From positions 62,001 through 126,000 of the forward strand of contig CBFFRQ010000068.1 of NCBI GenBank assembly GCA_965644315.1: a DNA stretch of 64,000 bases, given 5' to 3'. Source of the stretch: Caecitellus pseudoparvulus (taxonomy: Eukaryota > Bigyra: Bicosoecida). This document shows positions 1 through 10,200 of the stretch, piece after piece; position 1 is the first letter of the stretch; every line of letters starts with the position of its first letter. The notes beneath the pieces are model-generated. The model saw nothing but the letters and a program-made list of their open reading frames with translations. It was not told the origin of the DNA and did no database searches. A program made the position numbers and the translations under genes.

Positions 1-1800
1 AAGGATTCGTACGAGACGCACCATGGTGTGCGCATCTTGGACTCCGCTCTCGTCCTGGCAGCCAAGCTGGCCGACAGGTACATCACGAACCGCTTCCAAC
101 CCGACAAGTCCCTGGACCTCGTGGACGAAGCCTGTGCCAGCATTCGAGTGCAGCTGGACTCCCAGCCAGAGCTCATTGATCGCTTGGAGCGGCGCCAGCT
201 GCAGCTGGAGGTGGAAGCCACCGCCCTGGCAGTGGAGAAGGACGCCGGCAGTAAGGACCGCCTGGCCAAGGTGCAGGAGGAGCTAGCATCCGTAAAGGAG
301 CGCCTTGCGCCTCTCCGACTCAAGTATGAGGAGGAGCGCAGCCGAGTGGACAGCGTGCGCAAGCTGCAGCAGAAGCTCGCCGACACGAAGCACAAGCTGG
401 AGGTCGCGCGCCGGGAAGGCAACACAAGCAAGGTTGCAGACCTGCAGTATGGTGCGCTGCCACAGCTGGAGGCAGACCTGGCCCGCATGTCGGCAGCTGC
501 AGCAAAGGAGACGGCCGCCGTGGAGGCGGCGGTGGCAGCGGGAGATGAAAGCGCGGCACCCATGTTGTCGGAGGTAGTCACGCCTGAACACATCGCCACG
601 GTGGTGTCCCGCGCCACAGGCATCCCCCTGTCCAAGATGCTGTCATCTGAGCGCGAACGACTGCTGAACCTGTCGTCGTCGTTGCACGCCCGCGTTGTGG
701 GGCAGGACAGCGCTGTGGATGCGGTTGCGGACGCCATCATGCGCAGCCGCGCTGGCATGTCGGACGCAGGGCGACCCACGGGCAGTTTCTTGTTCCTGGG
801 CCCCACTGGCGTCGGCAAGACTGAGCTAGCCAAGGCACTCGCGTGGGAGCTGTTTGACGATGAAAAGCACATCGTTCGTGTGGACATGAGCGAGTACAAC
901 ACAGAACACACGGTGAGCAGGCTGGTCGGTGCTCCGCCTGGCTATGTCGGCCACGAATCAGGCGGTGCACTCACCGAGGCGGTGCGCCGGCGCCCCTACT
1001 CCCTCGTGCTCCTGGACGAAATCGAGAAAGCCCACCCGCGCGTCATGAACGTGCTGCTGCAAATGCTGGACGACGGGCGGTTGACGGACGGACAGGGACG
1101 CACCGTGGACTTCTCCAGCACGGTCGTCATCATGACGAGCAACTTGGGCGCGCAGCACCTGCTGGAAGACGCCATGCGCCGCCAAGCTGCAGCCCCAACC
1201 TCCAAGCGCCCCCGCAGCTCGGAATCAGGGGACGTCGGCGAGTCCGTGGAAGCTGGCATCTCGCCAGAGACGGAGGAGGCTGTCATGTCGGAAGTGCGTG
1301 CATTCCTCACGCCTGAGCTGCTCAACCGCTTCGACGAGGTGGTCATGTTCCAGTCCCTCACCCGGGCTCACCTGAGAGGCATCCTGCGTCTCCAGGTCAA
1401 GGGCTTGGCGAAGCGCCTGGCAGAGCGACACATCACGCTCACACTTGGGGACGATGCCCTGGACGCCATCATTGCGGCAGTCTACTCCCCAGCTTATGGT
1501 GCACGGCCCCTGCGGCGCTGGATGGAGAAGCACATCGCCACAGCACTTTCACGCCTCATCGTCAGTGGGCAGCTGCCAGATCACAGCACGGTGCATGCCT
1601 CCCTTGCTACCGAAACAGATGGTGCTGCCGCAGCCCCAGACGCTCGTCGAGGCGGGCTTGTCGGGGGCAAGGTCCCGCTTGCCTTTACCGTGGAGCCGGC
1701 AGCCTCTGCTGGAGCTGCAGGGTACAGCTCCCCCATTCCAGCGGACGCAGTTGGGTCCAAGTGGGATGAAGATGGGGACATCACATCCCCCTACCACTAA
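1..1800 (+). CDS. HSP100/ClpB-type disaggregase, 3' part (5' end outside window)
   Basis: This is the C-terminal part of a class I Clp/HSP100 AAA+ unfoldase, which threads aggregated proteins through a hexameric ring. The frame is open from base 1, so the start lies upstream; the GTG at 28 is internal. The window enters near the end of the first ATPase domain. A long Glu/Arg/Leu-rich coiled coil, the M domain typical of ClpB/HSP104, covers about 160-580. The second ATPase domain follows, with Walker A GPTGVGKT (799-822), Walker B VLLDEIEKAHP, a GYVG pore loop and the sensor segment LLNRFDEVV. A short polar insertion (KRPRSSESGD, about 1203-1232) is unusual. The C-terminal small domain (YGARPLRR) and a low-complexity tail end at TAA. 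The compartment (cytosol, mitochondrion or plastid) cannot be told without the N-terminus. The next gene converges 17 bp away. Confidence 0.95.
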   Translation, partial: KDSYETHHGVRILDSALVLAAKLADRYITNRFQPDKSLDLVDEACASIRVQLDSQPELIDRLERRQLQLEVEATALAVEKDAGSKDRLAKVQEELASVKERLAPLRLKYEEERSRVDSVRKLQQKLADTKHKLEVARREGNTSKVADLQYGALPQLEADLARMSAAAAKETAAVEAAVAAGDESAAPMLSEVVTPEHIATVVSRATGIPLSKMLSSERERLLNLSSSLHARVVGQDSAVDAVADAIMRSRAGMSDAGRPTGSFLFLGPTGVGKTELAKALAWELFDDEKHIVRVDMSEYNTEHTVSRLVGAPPGYVGHESGGALTEAVRRRPYSLVLLDEIEKAHPRVMNVLLQMLDDGRLTDGQGRTVDFSSTVVIMTSNLGAQHLLEDAMRRQAAAPTSKRPRSSESGDVGESVEAGISPETEEAVMSEVRAFLTPELLNRFDEVVMFQSLTRAHLRGILRLQVKGLAKRLAERHITLTLGDDALDAIIAAVYSPAYGARPLRRWMEKHIATALSRLIVSGQLPDHSTVHASLATETDGAAAAPDARRGGLVGGKVPLAFTVEPAASAGAAGYSSPIPADAVGSKWDEDGDITSPYH

Positions 1801-1817
1801 GGCGCTGGACCTCATGA

Positions 1818-4001
1818 TTAGCATGTGTCCACGGCCCAGGTCATGTTCGAGCGCTGGAGCCTAGCCTGCTGCAGCACTTGCTCCACTTCGGATCTGGTGA
1901 AGGTGCCAAGCCCTGCATGTGCTGCTGATGCCGTGCCTGCAGCCAAACCAAATGCAAATGCATGCCAACTTGGGAGCGTTGTCCACGCCCATGCCATGCT
2001 CGCTGCAACCGTGTCCCCACACCCTGTCGTGTTGCGCACCGTTCCAGGAGGGAGTAGGTTGTCAATGAAGTAGACAGTCAGGTGAAGCACCAGTGGGGCT
2101 GGTTTGACCCCTTCTGAACTGGCAGAGCCTGGAGCTGGTGCCAGTGCAGGCGCACTGGCACCAGCTCCAGGCTCTGTGTCTTCGGAACGCTGCAGCCACA
2201 GGCCACCTGCGGCGCCGAGCGTGACCCCAATGCCCTGCAAGGACCTGTGCCTCGCCAACAGCGTTCCTGCTGCGAGTATACTGCCCTGCACACTGTCTAG
2301 ACCCATAGGCAGTCCAGGAAAGGCAAGGCGGTGTGCCTCTTCCCCGTTCACTTTCAACACGTGCACTCGCCCTGACCGCAGGAGGGCATCCGAGCAGTGG
2401 GTGCTGTCCATGATGACAGAGCAACGGGGGGCGTCGACCGCCGTCAGAACTTCGTCGTACAGGCCCTCCCCACCTGGAGGTAGAGAGCCCATGCACAGGA
2501 TCACCTGGTGATCCCTCGCTTCGCCGCTGTCGCCCTGGAGTTCTGCTTGAGCGCATGAAGAGAGCGCACTTCGCAGCCGCGCCGAAATGGCAGGGCTTGG
2601 ACCAACGATTTCAGTGCACACCGGCGGGTCACTACTGATCAGTGTCGTGCACACTCGGGTGTCACCCTCGCTCGTCTCTGCCACCACGGAGCGCACTTGA
2701 ACGTGTTTGGGCAGGGCCTGTGCCCACTGTTGCAACTGCTGCCCGTGCACGCCACCGCCCACCCACTGCACCAAAGTACAGGGAAGGCAGCCCCACCTCC
2801 CCAGAGCGCCCAGAACCACTGCAGCACCTTGGCCCTTTCCGCCTGCGCATTCTTGCCATGCCGTCGCTCGGTTCACGCTTCCTGTGGCCAGACTCGAAGG
2901 CATCTGGGCAGCTTGTTGCCATGCCGGGTTGAACCCCAGAACTGTGACGCTGCCGGCACCACTGGGCAGGCTCGCCGGGAAGGCAGTGGGTGGCAAGGAG
3001 ACTGCGTGCCACTTCCCAACCGACCAACAGGGGCATGTGGATGATCCTCCCTCCATGCCCAGCGTCAAGGTTGCTGCGGTGGGGGTGCAGTATGCCGAGG
3101 ACCAGTTCATGGCGTCCACCTGCTGCCACCGTGCTTGGGCGTCTGCCTTGGGGACCCCCCCTGCAGTCTTGCGGGCCACAACACGATCGCAGCAAGTAGT
3201 GGAAGGCACCCACAAGCTCCAAGTCGCATCAAGCGTCTGAGATACCAGCGCCCAGCGATCTGCATCTGCAGCCTGCCCCTGACCCCGCAGCAAGTGCAGC
3301 CCTTCAACGAACACAAGAAAGGACGTCCCAGGCACTTTGACGCCAGCAGGGACAGGATCATGCAAGGCTCGATCGTACACTGGCAGGAGCACATCCTCAT
3401 GACCTCCACTGCGGAGCTGCTGCAGTGCTTGGCCCATGGCCTCGGCGTCGATGCTGGCCGGCTGGCCCTTGATGTCGCGCAGGGTGCCCTCGCCGCCAGG
3501 AGCGGGCGTAGTGTCCAGGGCACTGTTGGGAAAATGCCATGCATCCATGCTCACCGCCACAGCGATTCCTGCTTCGCCCTTGCTGGGCAGCGTCGCTCCA
3601 GGGCCAGCGCCAGCACTTTGCTCTGACAGCTCAGCACCAGCTGCATGTGCACTCTGCTGGACGCCCCACCATGACCTTCCGAGTGCATTGGCAAGATCCC
3701 GAAGGATGGCTGCCAATGTGCTCTTGCCAGCCCCACCTCCTCCTACGATCCCGATCAGTGTCCGTCGACCACTGTGCCCACCAGCGCCGCTCGCAGCCAG
3801 AATCTCCCGAGCAGCACAGAGCAGAGGCGTGTAGAGCGCCTGCACTGCCCGCCAAGACAGCGAGGTCGAACACTCCAGGCCAGCGACAGTGCCCTTCCAT
3901 GTCAACTCAAGGGTGCTCTCTGGACACGCGACGAAGGGCCCTGCTGCACGAGCAGCTTCCCACACCAAAGCAGCGTCTGAGCCCGCGGAAATTGAAGCCA
4001 T
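1818..4001 (-). CDS. Fusion: uridine kinase-like P-loop kinase + PfkB (1-phosphofructokinase/LacC-type) sugar kinase
   Basis: A 727-residue intronless ORF holds two kinase modules. Residues 80-310 form a P-loop kinase of the uridine kinase/PRK/pantothenate kinase-like class: Walker A GGGGAGKST at about 87-95, SMDAWHF in the position of the family's MDGFH motif, PVYDRALHDP, and a late Arg-rich segment followed by a VD..NW motif. Residues 350-720 form a PfkB carbohydrate kinase nearest to 1-phosphofructokinase/tagatose-6-phosphate kinase: GFNPAWQ, SVNRA, GGKG (387-390), a TRVCTTLIS...TEIVGPSP stretch, and the anion-hole/catalytic TGCGDT (659-664, Asp663). A Gly/Ala/Pro linker at about 609-632 is encoded by a perfect DNA hairpin. 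The substrate is unknown; by family it would be a sugar or sugar phosphate. The ATG at 4001 starts the ORF, and the phosphorylase diverges from the same intergenic region. Both fold assignments are good; the joint function is inference. Confidence 0.8.
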   Translation of the reverse strand: MASISAGSDAALVWEAARAAGPFVACPESTLELTWKGTVAGLECSTSLSWRAVQALYTPLLCAAREILAASGAGGHSGRRTLIGIVGGGGAGKSTLAAILRDLANALGRSWWGVQQSAHAAGAELSEQSAGAGPGATLPSKGEAGIAVAVSMDAWHFPNSALDTTPAPGGEGTLRDIKGQPASIDAEAMGQALQQLRSGGHEDVLLPVYDRALHDPVPAGVKVPGTSFLVFVEGLHLLRGQGQAADADRWALVSQTLDATWSLWVPSTTCCDRVVARKTAGGVPKADAQARWQQVDAMNWSSAYCTPTAATLTLGMEGGSSTCPCWSVGKWHAVSLPPTAFPASLPSGAGSVTVLGFNPAWQQAAQMPSSLATGSVNRATAWQECAGGKGQGAAVVLGALGRWGCLPCTLVQWVGGGVHGQQLQQWAQALPKHVQVRSVVAETSEGDTRVCTTLISSDPPVCTEIVGPSPAISARLRSALSSCAQAELQGDSGEARDHQVILCMGSLPPGGEGLYDEVLTAVDAPRCSVIMDSTHCSDALLRSGRVHVLKVNGEEAHRLAFPGLPMGLDSVQGSILAAGTLLARHRSLQGIGVTLGAAGGLWLQRSEDTEPGAGASAPALAPAPGSASSEGVKPAPLVLHLTVYFIDNLLPPGTVRNTTGCGDTVAASMAWAWTTLPSWHAFAFGLAAGTASAAHAGLGTFTRSEVEQVLQQARLQRSNMTWAVDTC
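2123..2176. repeat. Perfect 25-bp inverted repeat with 4-nt loop inside the kinase fusion gene
   Basis: Bases 2123-2147 are the exact reverse complement of 2152-2176, separated by AGGC. The arms are GC-rich and would form a long hairpin in DNA or mRNA. They encode the Gly/Ala/Ser/Pro-rich linker inside the PfkB domain, just upstream of its catalytic motif. Confidence 0.95.
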
Positions 4002-4186
4002 GCTCGTCAGCTGAAGAGCAACTGATCATCGGCATATCCGAGAGGGGGGCAAATAAATAATCAACCCAAATGACCTCCAGGTCCTCGTTATTGCCTTGAA
4101 AAGTGCCCCGTCCCTCGCTTGCTGCTCCACAGCCCCACAGCCTCGTCAACGGGAGGCAACATCAGCAAGCATCAACCCACCACGCC
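4002..4186. promoter_or_regulatory. Divergent intergenic region between kinase fusion and phosphorylase
   Basis: These 185 bp separate two diverging start codons, so they must hold both promoters or 5' UTRs. The only local feature is an A/T-rich patch near 4050-4063 (AAATAAATAATCAA) in otherwise GC-rich DNA. No defined element was recognised. Confidence 0.4.
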
Positions 4187-7100
4187 ATGGCTGCTGCCAG
4201 CTCAGAGGGCACAGGCGTGGGCCTCAAACATCGAACCGCAAGCTTCAGCTCCCTCACAGAAGGTGAGGGCAGGTGCCTGTACCTTGTGCATGCTGCACGC
4301 GGCTCCCTCACCGACGTGCTTCCTTCAAGTTGCCACAGGCCACCTCAGAGCAGGCTCTGTTGCTTCGTCAGGAGATGGAGACCTGATCAGCGACGCCACG
4401 CGCTCCAAGCTCTGGGAACTCATGGCAACCTACCTCCCTTCGGGTGCGTGCGCTCAGTGGGCATTTAGGCGGCGCTGGGTCGGCGTTGTCAGCGAGCCTG
4501 TGCGCCACCAGCCGCCAACTTTTCTGTGCAGACAAGCACAGCCTGCAACGCAGCATCGCGAACCACGTGGAGTATACGCTGGCTGGTACGCGCTTCAACA
4601 TCGACACTGAAAAGGCGTATGCGGCAGCGGCGCACAGCGTGCGTGACCGCCTCATGGAGTCCTTCAACGACACCAACGCGCACTGGGATGAAGTGCAGCC
4701 CAAGCGAGGGTACTATCTCAGCATGGAGTACCTCATGGGGCGCTACTTGCACAACGCCCTGCTGAACATGGACTTGGAAGAGCCTTTTCGTGAGGCGGTG
4801 CGAGAGCTGGGCTTCACGCTGGAGGAACTGCTGACGCAGGAGCCTGACCCAGCCCTGGGCAATGGCGGGCTGGGCCGGCTCGCCGCCTGCTTCCTGGACT
4901 CCATGGCCACACTGGACCTGCCAGCGTGGGGCTACGGTCTGCGGTACACCTACGGCATCTTCAGGCAGCACATTAACCAGGCTGGCGAGCAGTGTGAGCT
5001 GCCCGACCGGTGGCTCACCTTCGTGAATCCGTGGGAGGTGGAGCGCCCTGACGTCTCGTATCCAGTGCGCTTTTACGGCAGTGTGGCGGCGTCTAGCACT
5101 GCCGAAGGCGGCACTTGCTGGACCTGGAGTGGGGGGGAGTGCGTTCTGGCAGTTGCGTATGACAACCCCATCCCTGGCTTCTCCACGTGGAACGTCATTA
5201 ACCTGCGGCTGTGGGGTGCGCTGCCTGCGCACGAGTTTGACCTGCAGTCCTTCAATTCCGGCGACTACATGAAGGCCGTGGAAGCCAAGCAGCGAGCAGA
5301 AACCATCACGTCAGTGCTGTACCCTGCAGATTCGCACTTGCTGGGGAAGGAGCTGCGCCTGAAGCAGCAGTACTTCCTCGTCAGTGCGACGCTGCAGGAT
5401 ATCCTGCGGCGCTTCAAAAAGGTGCCTGGCAGACCTTGGTCAGCCCTGCCCGACCTCGCAGCTATCCAGCTGAATGACACACACCCAAGCCTGAGCATCC
5501 CCGAGCTCATGCGCTTGCTCATGGACGTGCACAGCCTGGGCTGGGACGAAGCTTGGGACATCGTCACCCGCACCTTCTCCTACACAAACCACACCCTGCT
5601 GCCAGAGGCCCTGGAGAAGTGGTCTGTGGACTTGCTGCAGCACCTGCTGCCGAGGCATCTGCAAATCATCTACGAGATCAACTCACGCTGGCTGGACACC
5701 GTGCAGGCAGCCTTCCCCGGTGACACTGCACTGGTGCAGTCCCTGTCCTTGGTGCAGGAGGGCGACCACAAGGCCATCCGCATGGCGCACCTGTCTGTGG
5801 TGGGCAGCCACACGGTGAATGGCGTCGCGGCCATTCACTCGCAGCTGCTCAAGTCGCTGGTGTTCGCAGACTTCGTCAAGGTGCTGGGCCCCGGGAAGTT
5901 CATCAACGTCACCAACGGCGTCACTCCGCGCCGCTGGATCCACCAGGCAAACCCGGCCCTGGCGCACTTGATCACGGAGACTCTGGGAAGCGATGCGTGG
6001 GTGCAGGACCTCTCCTGCCTCAAGGGCCTCCGGGAACGGGCGAAGGATGCCGAGCTGCAGAAGAAGTGGAGCGACGTGAAGGCTGAAGCGAAGGTGCACC
6101 TGGCCGCCCTCATCCAGCACGCGACAGGCGTGGAGGTGAACCCCGGTGCTCTCTTCGACATCCAAGTGAAGCGCATCCACGAGTACAAGCGCCAGCTCAT
6201 GAACGCGCTGGGCGTCTGGCACAGGTACCGCTTCCTGAAGCGCCTGTCGAAGGAGGCGCGAGGCAAGGTGCAGGGGCGGGTGTTCGTGTTTGCTGGCAAG
6301 GCCGCACCGGGCTACGCCATGGCGAAGCGCATCATCAAGATGCTGAATTGCATGGCCAGACACATCAATGGGGACCCCGACACCGCTCCGTGGTTGAAAC
6401 TCATCTTCATCCCCAACTACAACGTCAGCGTGGCTGAGGTCATCATCCCCGCCAGTGACGTCTCCGAGCACATTTCCACCGCAGGCACCGAAGCCAGTGG
6501 CACCAGCAACATGAAGTTCGCCATGAACGGCGGGCTCATCATCGGCACCAAGGATGGCGCCAACATCGAGATCGCTGCTGAAATCGGCGACGAGCACATG
6601 TTCACATTCGGCGCGGAGGCGCACGACGTGCCTGCCCTGCAAGGCAGCCTGCCCTTTGTGTCGACGGAGGACTCCGTGCGCCTGCACTACGAGGTGCAGG
6701 TGGTGCTGGACGACCTTCGGTCTGCAGTGGGGGACGCCACTGTCACCTATGGCCCCCACGCATGCAGCACTGCGTCCGAGGGGGCCGCCGCCGCACATGC
6801 GCGGTACCTGGCAGGACCGCCTGCTGCAGGTGGCGGCACATGGAGCATCCCCCCCGTCGCCCACGGCAGTGACTTGCCCGCGGGTGCTGCGCTGCGGGGT
6901 GTCTTTGGCTCCGATGACGATGTTCGAGCCATTCTGGGCAGCGTGGTGGGCGACCGGGACCAGTACTTGGTGAAACACGACTTCGCAGAGTACCTGCAGG
7001 CCCAAGCAAGGGTGGATGCGGCATTCAACTCCAAGGCGCAGTGGGAGTACAGCAGCATCATGTCCACGGCAGGCATGGGCTTCTTCAGCACTGACCGTAC

Positions 7101-7206
7101 CATCAGCCAGTACGCCCGCGAAGTGTGGGGCCTGGTGCCCTGCAAGCGCCCAGCGCCGACCGGCACACTGTCAGACTTGGAGGCTGATGAAGTCACTGAA
7201 GGTTGA
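4187..7206 (+). CDS. Glycogen/starch alpha-1,4-glucan phosphorylase (3 exons)
   Basis: This enzyme releases glucose 1-phosphate from storage glucan (GT35 family, PLP-dependent). The predicted exons are 4187-4262, 4339-4443 and 4532-7206, giving 951 residues; a second in-frame acceptor would start exon 2 at 4372 instead. The splice at 4443/4532 restores the family's N-terminal run ATYLPSDKHSLQRSIANHVE, which supports it; the ORF Met at 4444 is intronic. Family marks include SMEYLMGR, ALGNGGLGRLAACFLDS, QLNDTHPSLSIPELMR, TNGVTPRRW, KRIHEYKRQLMN and the PLP-lysine motif EASGTSNMKFAMNGG (Lys codon near 6514). Three insertions look lineage-specific: around 5095-5150 and 6765-6830 (Ala/Gly-rich) and 6850-6900. 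The gene converges on the next with 31 bp between stops. No organelle targeting peptide is obvious. Length is near the family's usual 840-970. Confidence 0.95.
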
Positions 7207-7237
7207 CAGACGTGGGTTAAATGCATGACACTACATT

Positions 7238-10200
7238 TCAAGACGACCTGGTGGTGCCCCTCACGCGACGGGGCCGCCGGGAACCGCCATGCGGCGGCGG
7301 TGCACGCAGGCTCGCCAGCTCGGCTTGCGCGATGTGCCGGGGAGACTGCATGCCCGCCAGGCGTGGCCTCCGCGCATGCGGTAGTCCAGACAAGGCGGCG
7401 TGCGGCGACAGGGGTGGTACCCCGTACACATCTGCCGGTGTGGTGGCTCGGGAAGAGGTGCCGAAGCCAACCACAGCCCGGGGTGCCTGCACCACCTCAT
7501 CAGCAGCCGCCTCCACGCGAGAGCTCGTGCTGCGGCCCAGCTGCCCCACATGGCGACCTGAACGAGTCATCTCCTTCAATGCTGCAGCCTCCCGAGCAGG
7601 GTGGGGCGTGTTCTGGCTCGCGTCCAGGGAGCTAGTGAACAAGACGTGGCCCCCGGCGCCGCGCACCGTGTGGGCCTCTGTGTGGCGCTGCGCAGCTTGC
7701 CCCGGCCCGCCAAAGGCAAGGGTGGGCATGGGCAAGATGCCTGCATCCTGTGCGACCTCCAGGCCATCCGCTGGCGCTTTGCGGAAGACGTGCTTGACCA
7801 CCGCCCGCGCGCTACGCCGCGCTGCGCTGTCCGGCAGGCCTTGCGGAATGCCCAGCGCTCGTCGGTCTTCAGGGCTTACCGGCTTCTGTTCGGTGCTGGC
7901 TACTTCCCTTGGGGGGGGCGTGCCAATGGCTCGCAAGATTGGGGACTGCATACCCCCACCCGCCGATGCGCGGTGCGACATGCTGCGGGCGGTGACACGG
8001 GGAGCTGACCGACTGCGTACAGGCCCCCGGGAGTAACGTGGGGCTCCGTCACTGCCGTGCACTGCCTGCCGTGCAGCACCAGTGCTGAGCGCCCGCCTAG
8101 ACCTGCCGCTGTCCACACTGGCTGCCCTTGCCCGCGCGGTGCCCTGCGTACCTGACGCCCGGGAAGCCTTGCGCCCTGACCGAACGAGGCGCCCCGTGGC
8201 TTGCCCGCTGCGACTGGCTTGTGTCTGGCGCGGCCCAACAGGCGCCCCTCCTGGCCTGCTGGCGCGCCCCATGCCCAGGGTCTCTCGGCGCCGCAGCGCT
8301 GCCGTGCTCCACCCGAGGTTGCCGTCAGCATCCACCACCATCATGCCGCTGGAGGTCTGCGCTTGCTTGGCCCCTGGCGTGCGCAGTGCTGCAGCAGCGC
8401 TTGCCAGAGCGGCCTTGTTCACGACCTGGCTGCTGCCAGCAGGCATGTGGCGCCGGGTCTTGTACGTGTCGTACCTGCCTCCTCCAAACACGGCGGAGGC
8501 TGGCACCGTCGGCGGTGGTGCGCGCGGCTTGGCAGCTGCCGCTTCCATGCCCCCTCGGCCAGTGTTCTCCAAGCACACTTCCACGCCTGAGGTGCGGCTT
8601 CGGCCCTGGACAGTGTGCCCCGCGGAGGCTTGGGGAGAGGGCGGATCTGGGGCGTCTGCTTTCGTCTCTGCACGCCTCCCCTGCACCAGCTCGGCCTCCA
8701 CCTTGCTCTCGAAGGCCAAGCCCACAGGCGCCTGTGCAGCAGGCGCGCTAGCCCGCAGTAGCGACGCGCGCTTCCGAGCCGCAGCCCGCCTGGCCTGTCG
8801 CTCCAGTTTGTCCTGCAGCGCAGCTGCGTCTTGCTCTGCCTGCCACTGGGCTGCACGTGCTGCCTCCTCAGCAGCTTCCTTCTGGGCCAGGGACGCCCCT
8901 GTCACATTGACAGCGGTCGCTGCACCGTACCTGCGGCGGAACAGAGCCACGCTGCCTTGCGTTGGGTCGCTGCCCACACGTGGGGGGCGACTGCGAGGGC
9001 CGGGGGACATGGGGGAGGTGGGGGACTGCGACACGGCGGCCTTGGAGGCACCAGCTTGCACAGCCCTGCGCACCGCCGACGCATCAACACCCGTGTATGA
9101 CGGCTCGGCAGGCGCTTTCCTGGTGGCCGCCTTGGCGGGCGTGCGAGGGGCAGCGTGCCCTTCCGCAGGAAGTGTCTTCTGTGCCTCCTTATCTGCCTGG
9201 ACACTTGGAGATCGCGTCTTGGCCGGAGAGCGGCTTTTCTTTGCTTGTGGGGCCGCTGCTGGTGCCTTGCTGGCTGGCGCGGCAGCTGCAGGTGCTGCCG
9301 TGCAGCTGGCAGAGCTGGGTTCGGCAGGGGAGTGTGGCTTGCCCCCCGCCCGCTCGTCGGCCGGGGCAGGCACAGGAGCAGTTCTTACATCCTTCTTCTG
9401 TGCGGTTTGACTGCTTGTCTTGGCTTGCGCCTGCACAGGTGCCGCTGCCTTGGAGCCAGCCGGTGAGGGGCGAGGTGAGCTTGGTTGCCGCGGCACCGAG
9501 TGGCCACTCGCTTGCATGAACTTCGCCAGGCGAGGGTGCTGCAAGACAGCGTCGTGTGAAATGGGAGCGTCGCTGCCTTGAGCAAGGTTGTCCTTCGGAG
9601 CAAACAGTGCGGGCTGCTTCGCTGCCGGCGACGGGCGCGAGCCACCCTGGGCAGGAGAGGGTCGCTTTGCATCCCGGCCGCTGCTCCGAGCGCGTTTGAG
9701 GCCCTCGCTGATGCGGGACTCCACCCTGTGCAGCACCTCTGCAGCGGACCCTGCCGCCACACCGCTGGGCGTGATGCTGGCAGGGCTCAGTGCCGCTTTG
9801 GGGGGTGCAGGGGAGTGGCCTGCAGGCAGCTGCCGCGCACGTGCAGGAGGAGGGTGGTCCTGGCCCTGTGAAGACGTTGGCAGTGTCACGTCTGGTGGCA
9901 CGGGGCTGCTACGCTCCTCAGAGTGCGCCTTGGGGGCAGGAGCCAGCACGGTGCCGGGCGGTGTGGGGCGCCCCTCCACCACAGCTGACAGGGTGGCGAT
10001 CTCCCCCTGCACGCGCTGCACCAGGGCGTCTAGTGCTGCGTCTATCACTGGAGCACCAACCAGTGCAGATGGAAGCGCCTCTGCCAGAGGATCCTGGGCT
10101 CGTTGCTTGTGCAAAGAGATGGCTTCCCCCAGCTTGTTGTGTGCAGCCAAGGCCGCCTGCCCAGGACTGCCAGGCGGCGGCGCCGGGCTGCCACGATGCA

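Noticed and set aside
4444-4531. Phosphorylase start at the Met of the ORF (4444)
   Set aside because: This segment is the intron: splicing 4443 to 4532 restores the family N-terminus without a gap.
5683-7005. 440-residue minus-strand ORF in the phosphorylase gene
   Set aside because: It is antisense to a highly conserved enzyme and its composition is random.
8082-9410. 442-residue plus-strand ORF opposite the disordered protein gene
   Set aside because: Both frames are low-complexity; the minus frame is three times longer, so I prefer it, though this is not certain.
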